From positions 248,001 through 312,000 of the forward strand of contig NZ_CP061770.1 in the NCBI RefSeq assembly GCF_011751865.2: DNA of 64,000 nucleotides. Direction: 5' to 3'. Below, piece by piece: positions 31,148-39,579 of the stretch. A program made the translations under genes and the position numbers. Within the stretch, counting starts at the first letter, position 1; every line of letters starts with the position of its first letter. The notes below the pieces were generated by a model that saw only the letters and a program-made list of their open reading frames with translations, ran no database searches and was not told the DNA's origin. Source of the DNA: Salinibacterium sp. ZJ70 (GTDB lineage: Bacteria > Actinomycetota > Actinomycetes > Actinomycetales > Microbacteriaceae).

Positions 31148-34100
31148 TTGGTCCGCGAACGGCGTGCTCCGCGGGTGCCCCGCGGGATCATCCTGAAGAC
31201 GGTCGCGACCGTCGCGGTGCTCGGCGTCGTCGGCACCGCCGCGGTGGTGGCGCAGGGCTTCGATGCGCAGCAGGTTCCGCAGCTCGAGACGAGCGTGTGG
31301 GTGACGCGCGACGCCGGCCAGTACGGGCGCGTGAACACGGAGCTCGCCGAGATCGACACGGTGCGGGCAGTCGGTGATCCGAGCGCGATCCTGCAGAGCG
31401 GATCCCGCGGCTACGTCTTCAGTCAGGGCTTCTCGCAGATGTGGGCGATCGATGCCGCGTCTCCCGGCGATCTGGTGAGCGCGGATGACGCGGTCGCCGC
31501 CGCGGGTGCGCCCGCCGCGGTCGCGACCCCGGCGCTCACGCGGCAGGTGGTCGCTGCGGGCGACTTCGTGCTCTTCTCCACCGAGACAGGCGAGACCTAC
31601 CTCACCAGGTTCCCGGGTGCGGACGGCTCGATCACGGAGCCGGCGCCGGTGGATCCGTTCCTCGGCATGGAGGTGGCGGAGGGCGAGACGCGGCCGCGGT
31701 ATGTGGCTGACGCCGCCGCGGTGGATGCGAGCGGGCGCGTGGCGCTCTTCTCCGCGGCTGAGGGCGGCGTGCGCGTCTACGACGCGATCAGCGGACGATT
31801 CGCGGGTGAGCCCGCTGCCATCGACGACGCGCCCCAGGGCGGCCCTGACGTCTCGCTCACGTTCGCGGGCGGGCGCTGGGTGCTGTCGGACTCCGGCGCG
31901 GGCCTGCTGTGGATCGAGGGGCGCGGCGAGCCTGTGTCCACGGGCGTCGAGGATGCCGTGATCCAGGCCGCGTCGACGGACGACGGCGTCGTTCTCCTCG
32001 CGGATCGGTCGGGGCTCGTGGGCGTCGACGTCGCCGACGGCTCGGTGCGCGAGCTCGCGACGGCATCCGGAACTCCCGCCGCGCCGGTGCGAGTGGGTGG
32101 GGTGTCGTACGCCGCATGGATCTCGGACACCGGCGCGGCGCTCTGGTCGAGCGACACCGGCGAGATCCGAGACCTCGAGGTCGAGGCCGAGCGTCTCGCG
32201 GAAGCCGACAGCGACCTGACCCCCGTGTTCCGCAGCAACGGCCACCGTGCGGCGCTCAACGAGACGGCGACAGGGCTTGTGTGGACGCTTCCCGACGGGC
32301 GCCTCGTCTCGGGCGACGACTGGGCTCCGCTCGAGGAGACGGTGCAGGACGAGGGCACGGTCGAGGTGGACGACGTCATCGACCAGCAGCCGCCGGTCTC
32401 GGTCGATGATGCGTTCGGTGTGCGTGCGGGAGCTCTCGTGTCGCTTCCGCTGCTGCTCAACGATCACGATCCCAATAAGGACGACGTCCTCACGATCGAC
32501 GCGGCGTCGATCCAGGGTCTCGACCCGGCGTTCGGATCCGTCTCACTCGTCGCCGACGACCAGATCGCGCTCGTGCAGGTGGGTGCCGCATCGGGGTCGA
32601 CCACCTTCTCGTACGCCGCGACCGATGGGGTTCTCTCCTCTGCGCCCGCGACCGTGACCCTCACGGTCGTGCCCGAGGGGCAGAACTCGGCTCCGGCCTG
32701 GTGCGGCGTCGAGGGATGCCTGCACCCGTGGCCGGTTCCGCAGATGGCCCCCGGAGGGTTCGCCGCGGTCTCGGTGCTGCCCGGCTGGGTCGACCCGGAA
32801 GGCGACATCGTGCTGCTCGCGGATGCGCGCGCCGACGACCCGAGTGCGCCGGTCACCGTCGTGCCGACGTCCGACGGCCGCGTCGTCGTGCGCCACACCG
32901 ACCCCAACGCGAGCGACGCCGTCATCCTGATCACGGTCACGGTGAGCGACGCGTTCGGCGAGCAGGCGACGATGCCGCTCGAGGTGCGTGTCACCCCCTC
33001 TCCGTCTCTCACCGTGGAGCCCGTCGTGGTGTCGGCCGGCGCGGGCGAGGAGCGTCGTGTGACGATCGCCGACTCGGTGACGGGCGGGTCCGGCTCCTAC
33101 CGCCTGATCGATGCGGTGGTGCTGCGCGGCTCGACGGATGCGTTCTCGGTCACCCCGCAGGGGGCGAGCGGCGAGGTGGAGCTCTCGGCGTCGCAGCCCG
33201 GCGAGTACGCCGCGAGCTACACCGTGCAGGACACGCAGACGCTGTCGCAGCAGACGGCGATCATCCGCTTCAGCGTTCAGGCCTCCGAGCGCCCGCTCGC
33301 CGCTCCTCCCCTCACCGCCTTCGTGCGCGCGGGCGAAGATGCGACGATCGACGTGCTCGCCTCGGTGCAGAACACCACGGGACGCGTGCTGCTCGTGCAG
33401 GATGCGTCGGCGACCGATCCGCAGCTGAGCGTGAGCGTCATCGGTCAGAGCGTCGTGCGGGTCGCGAACCTCGACATGCAGGCGACGCCCGGACGGCTCG
33501 GCACGGCGCGCGTGCTCATCGCCGACGGCGCGGGCAACGCCGTCACGACGACCCTCACCGTCTTCCTCCTCGCACCCACTCACGGCGTCGGACCGATCGC
33601 ACTTCCGGATGCGATCACGGTGCGCGCGGGCGCGCAGATCGACATCCCGGTTCTCGCGAACGATGTGAGCCCACGCGGCGAGCGCCTGCTGCTGCACCCT
33701 GTCGTCGAGGGGTCGGGCGCCGAGGATGAGCTCGCCTTCGCGAGCGCTTCGCGTGTGCGCTACCTCGCGCCTGAGACACCGGGCACCTACACCGTGCGGT
33801 ACTCGATCTACCTCGAGAACGATCCCGCCCGCGTCGACTCCGCCACGATCGCCGTGAGCGTGCTTCCCGCGGGCGCCAACCGCGCGCCGCAGCCGGGCGT
33901 GCTCTCGGCTCGGGTGCTCGCCGGACAGAGCGTCTCGATCCCTGTTCCCACGGGCGGCAATGACCCAGACGGCGACCCGACGGTGCTCGCGGATGTCGAG
34001 CAGCCGAAGGCGGGTGAGGGCAGCGTCTCGATCAGCGCGACGGGCGACACCCTCGTGTACCGCGCCCCGGCGAACGGGGTGCGCGGCGGCCAGCTGAGCT

Positions 34101-37100
34101 TCGCCTACACGGTGCGTGACTCCGTGGGCGCCGAGGGCACCGGAACCGTGCGGGTGGGCGTTCTCGCGGCGGATGTGGGCGACGTCGCCCCCATCGCCTA
34201 CAGCGACTACGTGGGTGTGCAGCGCGGCTCCGAGACCGACATCACGGTGAGGCCGCTGCTCAACGACCGCGACCCGCTGCAGGGAACGCTGAGGCTCGTC
34301 GACATCCGCCCCAACGCCTTCTCGCCCTCGGCCGAGTGGGACCGCCTGGAGGCGCTGCTCGATCGCAGTCTTCCGCTCGACGACGGCCGCGTCGCCCTGC
34401 GCGCGGGGGATGTGAGCGGCATCAACTCCTACGTCTACACCGTCGAGTCGTCGAGTTCGAGGAGCACGGCTGAGGGCCTCATCGTGCTGGGTGTGAGCGA
34501 CGAGCCGTCGCCGGACAGCCCGCACGTCGCCGACACGATCGTCACCGTGCAGACCCGTGCCGATCTCGAGCGCGGCATCGACGTCGTCGCCGGCAAGGTG
34601 CAGTGGCCGACGGGTGACGTCGACGCGCTCACCCTCTCGCTGTGGCGCGATGTGCCCGGATTCTCGGTCGATGGGCACCGCATCTCGGGATCCGTCGGGC
34701 GCGAGGCGCGCATCGTGCCCTTCGAGCTGACGGGAGAGGATGCGCGCGGCGACGCGGTCTCCGCGTTCGGATTCCTGCGGGTTCCCGCGTTCGATGACAT
34801 GCGCGTGCAGCTGTCGACCGGAGCCGACCCTGTCGTCGTGGATGAGGAGAAGTCGGCGACCTTCGAGGTGGCCGACTTCGTGGACGTCGCGCCCGGTGAC
34901 GACATCGAGCTGCGCTCGAGCGGCGACTTCTCCGTGCAGCGGAACGCCTCGACGTGCGCGCCCGCGAACGGAGATCGCGCGACCTACACGGCCGGCCGCG
35001 AAGCACCGTGGAGCGACACCTGCAGCGTCGTGGTGCGCGTCGCCGGACAGTCGTCGTGGAGCGTCGTGCCGGTGCCGATCGTCATCGTGCCCAAGGATCC
35101 CCAGGCGATCCTGAGCCCGGTGAGTCGCACCGTGCCGCCGGGGGAGTCGGTCGAGATCGACCCGCTCGCCGATCTCACCTCGTGGGAAGGCGGTCGCGTC
35201 GGGAACACCGTCGACCTGGATTTCTCGATTCAGGCGAGCGCACCGTCGTTCGACGTGGCCTTCGCGGGCGGCACGATCGTCGCCTCCGCTCGCGCTGATG
35301 CGCGCCCCGGCACGCGCGAATCGGTGCGGGTGAATGTCTCGAGCTTCGGCGGGCTGACGACGACGGTCTCGCTCGTCGTGGGCATCGCGGCACCCGATGC
35401 GCCGAAGGGCGCCACGTTCACGAAGCAGTGCGACGTGAGCGCAGGGCCCTGCTCGATCGCTGCTGTGGGCATCCCCGGCGAGTACGACCCGTTCGCCGGC
35501 AAGTCCGGATCTGGCCTGAAGCTCGTGAACGTCGGCGCCGACGGAAGCGTGAACTGCCCCATCGCGTCCGTCTCCCGATCCGACGCGAGCCGCATGGTCG
35601 CCACCTGGCCATCCGGCGGCAAGCCCGTCGGCGGCGAGTGCGTCGTGCCGTTCACGGTGTCCGACGCGCAGGAGCGCACCGGACAGGGACAGCTGACCCT
35701 CGACATCCTGGGCTACCCGCAGACCCCCGCGAGCGTCGTGACCGAAGGGTACGGCCCCAGCTCGGTCACCCTCCGGGTGTCGCTCGGCGAGGCCGTGCAC
35801 GCGCATCCGTCGGTCTCCGGAGTCGCCATCTACGAGAACGGCTCGCGCGTTGCCGCCGAGTGCACGCCCGCGACGGGCTCCTACCTGTGCGTCGTCTCGG
35901 GCCTCGTGAACGGCGCCGAGCACGTCTACACCGCCCGCGCCGTCAACGGTGTGGGGGAGTCGGCCGACACGAGCGGACACCGCACATGGGCCTACGACGC
36001 CCCCGTCGTCTCGAGCGTGACCGCTGAGGCCGTCTTCAAGCGCGGCAGCACGACGCGCGAGGTCGGCTGGGTCGAGGCGCGGATCGTCGCCGCTGCCGAC
36101 GCCGACCGCTTCGAGATCCGCGACAGCGCGAGCCCGGACACCCTCCTCGCCACCGTCGCGCGCTCGGCGGAGACGACGACAGCTGGCTTCCTCGCCCCGG
36201 TCGGCGCGGGGCGCACGATCGTCGTGACCCCCATCAGCCGCTACAGCCCGCCGATCGGCACCGGCAACAGCGGTCTCGAGGCGTCGACGATGCTCGCGGT
36301 CGCGGGCCTGCCTCGGTACTCCGGATCCGTCACCGGTGTCACGAGCGGATCCGGAGACACCCGGGTCGTGACGATCACGTCGCCGCCGCTCGATGTGAAC
36401 CACAGCACGGTGCCCGTCGTCGAGAAGTGGGCCGCATGGCGCACCAACGCGGGGACCCCCACCTGCAGCCTCGACGGGGACGGCAACCCGAGGTGGCAGG
36501 GGGCGGGCGTTCTCACATCCGACACTCCGGTCGTCGCCGGACTCCAGAAGAACAAGCCGTACCACGTAGGGGTGTGCGGAACAGCCGGCTTCGGTGAGGC
36601 GGGGCTCACGAGCGGGGGCTCCTCGCCGATCGTCCCGTTCGACCCGCCCAGCGCGCCGGCGGGCCCGATCACCGTCTCCGTCTCCACGAGCCCGATCAGT
36701 TCGTCGGGCCCCGTGCGTGAGTTCGTGTACCGCTGGAGCGCCGTCAGCGTCCCGGCATCGCCCGACGGACACGTCGCCTGGATGCGCGTGGGTTCGGGAG
36801 CCTGGACGCAGGGTCCGCTCTCCGACGCAGGACCCGGGACTCCCGCCAGCGGCGAGGCGATGTACTGCCTTGAGGGCGAGAACCCCAATGCGCTGGCCAG
36901 CTACTGCGGGGCGAGGACGCCGATCGACGTCTCGACGTCTGGCCCGCCCAACGCCGTGCGTGTGACGTTCCCGACCTGGTGCGTCGCGTCGGCCCAGCCG
37001 AGCGATGTGGAGGTGGTGGGCGCGTCCGGTTCGCAGGTGCTCGTCACGATCTCCGGCGACGGCACGCAGTACCTCGTGAACTGGGGAGCACCGTTCGACA

Positions 37101-37189
37101 CGCTCCCCGAGCTCACCTGGTCCGTCGACCTCTGCCCGGTCCCCGACCCCGATCCCGATCCCGATCCCGATCCGGAAGATGGCCCCTGA
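31148..37189 (+). CDS. Giant membrane-tethered Ig-like surface protein
   Basis: 2013 residues. A short basic N-terminus and one hydrophobic helix (GIILKTVATVAVLGVVGTAAVVAQ) act as signal-anchor, so nearly all of the chain is outside. Residues 60-400 look like a beta-propeller-like region. Tandem Ig/cadherin-like modules follow with the xVRAGxxxxxPxLxND(x)DP signature near 418, 815, 910 and 1015. Fibronectin-like modules lie near 1520-1990. The C-terminus is (DP)n-rich, encoded by GATCCC repeats at 37151-37174, with no LPxTG motif or C-terminal TM. The start is TTG 31148; GTG 31175 is an alternative. It lies directly after the kinase gene and before moxR, so it may be a sensor partner or adhesin. 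Confidence 0.85.
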   Translation: MVRERRAPRVPRGIILKTVATVAVLGVVGTAAVVAQGFDAQQVPQLETSVWVTRDAGQYGRVNTELAEIDTVRAVGDPSAILQSGSRGYVFSQGFSQMWAIDAASPGDLVSADDAVAAAGAPAAVATPALTRQVVAAGDFVLFSTETGETYLTRFPGADGSITEPAPVDPFLGMEVAEGETRPRYVADAAAVDASGRVALFSAAEGGVRVYDAISGRFAGEPAAIDDAPQGGPDVSLTFAGGRWVLSDSGAGLLWIEGRGEPVSTGVEDAVIQAASTDDGVVLLADRSGLVGVDVADGSVRELATASGTPAAPVRVGGVSYAAWISDTGAALWSSDTGEIRDLEVEAERLAEADSDLTPVFRSNGHRAALNETATGLVWTLPDGRLVSGDDWAPLEETVQDEGTVEVDDVIDQQPPVSVDDAFGVRAGALVSLPLLLNDHDPNKDDVLTIDAASIQGLDPAFGSVSLVADDQIALVQVGAASGSTTFSYAATDGVLSSAPATVTLTVVPEGQNSAPAWCGVEGCLHPWPVPQMAPGGFAAVSVLPGWVDPEGDIVLLADARADDPSAPVTVVPTSDGRVVVRHTDPNASDAVILITVTVSDAFGEQATMPLEVRVTPSPSLTVEPVVVSAGAGEERRVTIADSVTGGSGSYRLIDAVVLRGSTDAFSVTPQGASGEVELSASQPGEYAASYTVQDTQTLSQQTAIIRFSVQASERPLAAPPLTAFVRAGEDATIDVLASVQNTTGRVLLVQDASATDPQLSVSVIGQSVVRVANLDMQATPGRLGTARVLIADGAGNAVTTTLTVFLLAPTHGVGPIALPDAITVRAGAQIDIPVLANDVSPRGERLLLHPVVEGSGAEDELAFASASRVRYLAPETPGTYTVRYSIYLENDPARVDSATIAVSVLPAGANRAPQPGVLSARVLAGQSVSIPVPTGGNDPDGDPTVLADVEQPKAGEGSVSISATGDTLVYRAPANGVRGGQLSFAYTVRDSVGAEGTGTVRVGVLAADVGDVAPIAYSDYVGVQRGSETDITVRPLLNDRDPLQGTLRLVDIRPNAFSPSAEWDRLEALLDRSLPLDDGRVALRAGDVSGINSYVYTVESSSSRSTAEGLIVLGVSDEPSPDSPHVADTIVTVQTRADLERGIDVVAGKVQWPTGDVDALTLSLWRDVPGFSVDGHRISGSVGREARIVPFELTGEDARGDAVSAFGFLRVPAFDDMRVQLSTGADPVVVDEEKSATFEVADFVDVAPGDDIELRSSGDFSVQRNASTCAPANGDRATYTAGREAPWSDTCSVVVRVAGQSSWSVVPVPIVIVPKDPQAILSPVSRTVPPGESVEIDPLADLTSWEGGRVGNTVDLDFSIQASAPSFDVAFAGGTIVASARADARPGTRESVRVNVSSFGGLTTTVSLVVGIAAPDAPKGATFTKQCDVSAGPCSIAAVGIPGEYDPFAGKSGSGLKLVNVGADGSVNCPIASVSRSDASRMVATWPSGGKPVGGECVVPFTVSDAQERTGQGQLTLDILGYPQTPASVVTEGYGPSSVTLRVSLGEAVHAHPSVSGVAIYENGSRVAAECTPATGSYLCVVSGLVNGAEHVYTARAVNGVGESADTSGHRTWAYDAPVVSSVTAEAVFKRGSTTREVGWVEARIVAAADADRFEIRDSASPDTLLATVARSAETTTAGFLAPVGAGRTIVVTPISRYSPPIGTGNSGLEASTMLAVAGLPRYSGSVTGVTSGSGDTRVVTITSPPLDVNHSTVPVVEKWAAWRTNAGTPTCSLDGDGNPRWQGAGVLTSDTPVVAGLQKNKPYHVGVCGTAGFGEAGLTSGGSSPIVPFDPPSAPAGPITVSVSTSPISSSGPVREFVYRWSAVSVPASPDGHVAWMRVGSGAWTQGPLSDAGPGTPASGEAMYCLEGENPNALASYCGARTPIDVSTSGPPNAVRVTFPTWCVASAQPSDVEVVGASGSQVLVTISGDGTQYLVNWGAPFDTLPELTWSVDLCPVPDPDPDPDPDPEDGP

Positions 37190-37241
37190 TGCCCGCGCCG
37201 CTCGACTTCTCCTCGATCACCCACGGAATGGAACTCCCCGC

Positions 37242-38207
37242 ATGACCATCACGCCGGAACAGGCCACCTGGTACGCCGATACCTTCAGCCTCCTCGCCGA
37301 GAACATCGAGCAGTCGATCCTCGGCAAGCGCCACGTCGTCGAGCTCGTGCTCGCGACGGCACTGTCGGGCGGGCATGTGCTGCTCGAGGACGTGCCGGGC
37401 ACAGGCAAGACGGCGCTCGCCCGCACCCTCGCCCAGACGGCGCAGGGAACGTCGTCGCGCATCCAGTTCACCCCCGACCTGCTGCCGGGTGATGTGACGG
37501 GCATCTCGGTCTTCAACCAGAAGAAGGGCGAGTTCGAGTTCCACGCGGGCCCCATCTTCGCCAACATCGTCCTCGCGGACGAGATCAACCGAGCGAGCCC
37601 GAAGACGCAGTCGGCGCTCCTCGAGGTGATGGAGGAGGGCCAGGTCACGATCGACGGCGTCACTCGCGACGTCGGACGCCCGTTCCTCGTCATCGCCACC
37701 CAGAACCCCGTCGAGCAGGCGGGCACCTACCGCCTTCCCGAGGCGCAGCTCGACCGCTTCATGATCAAGACCTCGATCGGCTACCCGGATGACGGCGCCA
37801 CCTTGCGCATCCTCCAGGGTGTCGCCTCCCCGCCGCAGAAGGTGCAGGCGATCGTGAGCCCCGAGACGATCATCACGATGCAGGAGCTCGCGCGCACCGT
37901 GTACGTCAACCCGCTCGTGTCGGACTACATCCTGCGACTCGTCAACGCCACCCGCAACGCCACCGAGGTGCGCCTCGGTGTCTCCGTGCGCGGGGCGATC
38001 TCCCTCGCGAAGCTCGTGTGCACCTGGGCAGCCTCGCGCGGGCGCACCTACGTGACCCCGGACGACGTGCGCGACCTCGCGGTGCCCGCGCTCGCCCACC
38101 GCCTGATCCTCGAGCCCGAGGCGGAGTTCGACGGCGTGACAGCGGTCGAGATCGTCGGACAGGTGCTTCTGGATGTCGCGCCGCCCGCGGAGAACGGCGC
38201 AGCCTGA
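37242..38207 (+). CDS. MoxR-family AAA+ ATPase
   Basis: 321 residues, ATG 37242. Walker A VPGTGKTALA, Walker B VLADEINRASPKTQSALLE, sensor 1 in VIATQNPVEQAGTYRLPEAQLDRF, and arginine-finger region SVRGAISLAKLV. MoxR proteins act as chaperones that insert metals or mature partner proteins, often with VWA or DUF58 proteins. Here the partner is the next gene. It lies 52 bases after the Ig-like gene. Confidence 0.95.
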   Translation: MTITPEQATWYADTFSLLAENIEQSILGKRHVVELVLATALSGGHVLLEDVPGTGKTALARTLAQTAQGTSSRIQFTPDLLPGDVTGISVFNQKKGEFEFHAGPIFANIVLADEINRASPKTQSALLEVMEEGQVTIDGVTRDVGRPFLVIATQNPVEQAGTYRLPEAQLDRFMIKTSIGYPDDGATLRILQGVASPPQKVQAIVSPETIITMQELARTVYVNPLVSDYILRLVNATRNATEVRLGVSVRGAISLAKLVCTWAASRGRTYVTPDDVRDLAVPALAHRLILEPEAEFDGVTAVEIVGQVLLDVAPPAENGAA

Positions 38208-38211
38208 TCCG

Positions 38212-39579
38212 ATGAAGAACGACACCGAGGCCCGACTCGGTCGCACGGCGACCGTCACGGGCACCCGCACGCGCGGAGCGACCGTCACGCGGTACTCCGA
38301 CACGCGCACGGGGTTCGTCGCGGGCGGGCAGGCTGCCAGGCGGCGCCTCGTCGCGCGCGTCGGGCGCACGGTGTCGACGGCCGCTCGCTGGCTCGCCGAG
38401 ACGGTGAGCGCGGCGGGCTGGCTGCTCGCCGCGGTGCTCGTGCTCGGGCTCGTCGCCGGGATCGGCTGGGGCTGGGCGGAAGGCTGGGTCGCCGCCGTCA
38501 TCGCCTTCGTGCTGCTGCTGGTGTGCGTGCCGTTCCTGCTGGGGCGCCACGACTACGCGATCCGGCTCGAGCTCGAACGGGATCGCGTCGTCGCGGGCTC
38601 GGTGGTGAGCGGCGTTCTCGACGTCGCGAACCGGGGCGAGCGCGTCGGGTTCCCGGCGCTCATCGACATCCCCGTCGGGGACGGCCTCGTCGAGGCGCAT
38701 GTGCCCCTGCTGCGCTCCGGCGCCGACTATCGCGAGCGCCTCACCATCTCGGCGGCGCGCCGCGGCATCATCACGGTCGGACCGATGACGATCGGACGCG
38801 GCGACCCGCTCGGGATCCTGCGCCGGGAGCACGTGTGGGACGACGTGCAGACGATCTACGTCCACCCGGTGACGGTGCCCATCCCCTCCACCTCCGCAGG
38901 ACTCCTCCGCGACCTCGAGGGGTCGCCCACCTCGACGATCGTCGACTCCGACCTCGCCTTCCACGCCATCCGCGACTACGCCGCCGGCGACTCCCGACGC
39001 CACGTGCACTGGAAGTCGACGGCGAAGACCGGCAAGCTCATGGTCCGCCAGTACGAGGAGACGAGGCGCTCGCGCATCGCAGTGCTGCTCGACCTGGAGA
39101 CGGCGCGCTACGGATCCGAGGAGGAGTTCGAGCTGGCTGTGAGCGTCGCATCCTCGCTCGGCGTGCAGGCGGTGCGCGACGGGCGCGACGTGCTCGTCAC
39201 CGCGAGCGCCATCATCCCCGAGTACGCGCGTGGACGCGTGCACTCGATCCGCACGCTGCCCACGGTCAATCCGAAGACGTTCCTCGACGGCATGGCCGGC
39301 ATCGCGTCGAGTGACGACGTCATGGGGCTCGAGGAGGTCGCGCGGCTCACTGTGCAGGCGGAGTCCTCGCTCTCGCTCGTCTTCATCGTCACGGGATCCG
39401 AGCAGCAGCTCGCGCGCCTCAGGCAGGCGGCTCTCGCGTTCCCCGCGGATGTCACCGTCGTCGCCCTGCGCTGCGAACCCGGTGCCGAACCGCTCGTGCG
39501 CCAGGCCCGCGAGCTGCGCGTGCTCGACATCGGGGTGCTGCACGACGTCTCCCACCTGATGGCTCGAGGGGTCGTGTGA
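38212..39579 (+). CDS. DUF58 membrane protein
   Basis: 455 residues. Two TM helices (about 70-90 and 93-113) follow a Thr/Arg-rich cytoplasmic N-terminus (RTATVTGTRTRGATVTRYSD), which could be a kinase target. The core has the DUF58 motif DYAAGDSRRHVHWKSTAKTGKLMVRQYEE and a VWA-like fold after it. DUF58 proteins pair with MoxR ATPases and transglutaminase-fold proteins, as here. It overlaps the next gene as TGATG at 39577-39581. Confidence 0.92.
   Translation: MKNDTEARLGRTATVTGTRTRGATVTRYSDTRTGFVAGGQAARRRLVARVGRTVSTAARWLAETVSAAGWLLAAVLVLGLVAGIGWGWAEGWVAAVIAFVLLLVCVPFLLGRHDYAIRLELERDRVVAGSVVSGVLDVANRGERVGFPALIDIPVGDGLVEAHVPLLRSGADYRERLTISAARRGIITVGPMTIGRGDPLGILRREHVWDDVQTIYVHPVTVPIPSTSAGLLRDLEGSPTSTIVDSDLAFHAIRDYAAGDSRRHVHWKSTAKTGKLMVRQYEETRRSRIAVLLDLETARYGSEEEFELAVSVASSLGVQAVRDGRDVLVTASAIIPEYARGRVHSIRTLPTVNPKTFLDGMAGIASSDDVMGLEEVARLTVQAESSLSLVFIVTGSEQQLARLRQAALAFPADVTVVALRCEPGAEPLVRQARELRVLDIGVLHDVSHLMARGVV

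Noticed and set aside
31130..31200. Programmed frameshift joining kinase and Ig-like protein
   Set aside because: No slippery sequence such as a homopolymer run is seen near the stop codon, and the second frame has its own signal-anchor start. Kept only as a test in the split-receptor finding.
37143..37176. GATCCC repeats as a regulatory satellite
   Set aside because: They encode the Asp-Pro tail at the end of the Ig-like protein and are in frame; a normal low-complexity tail.
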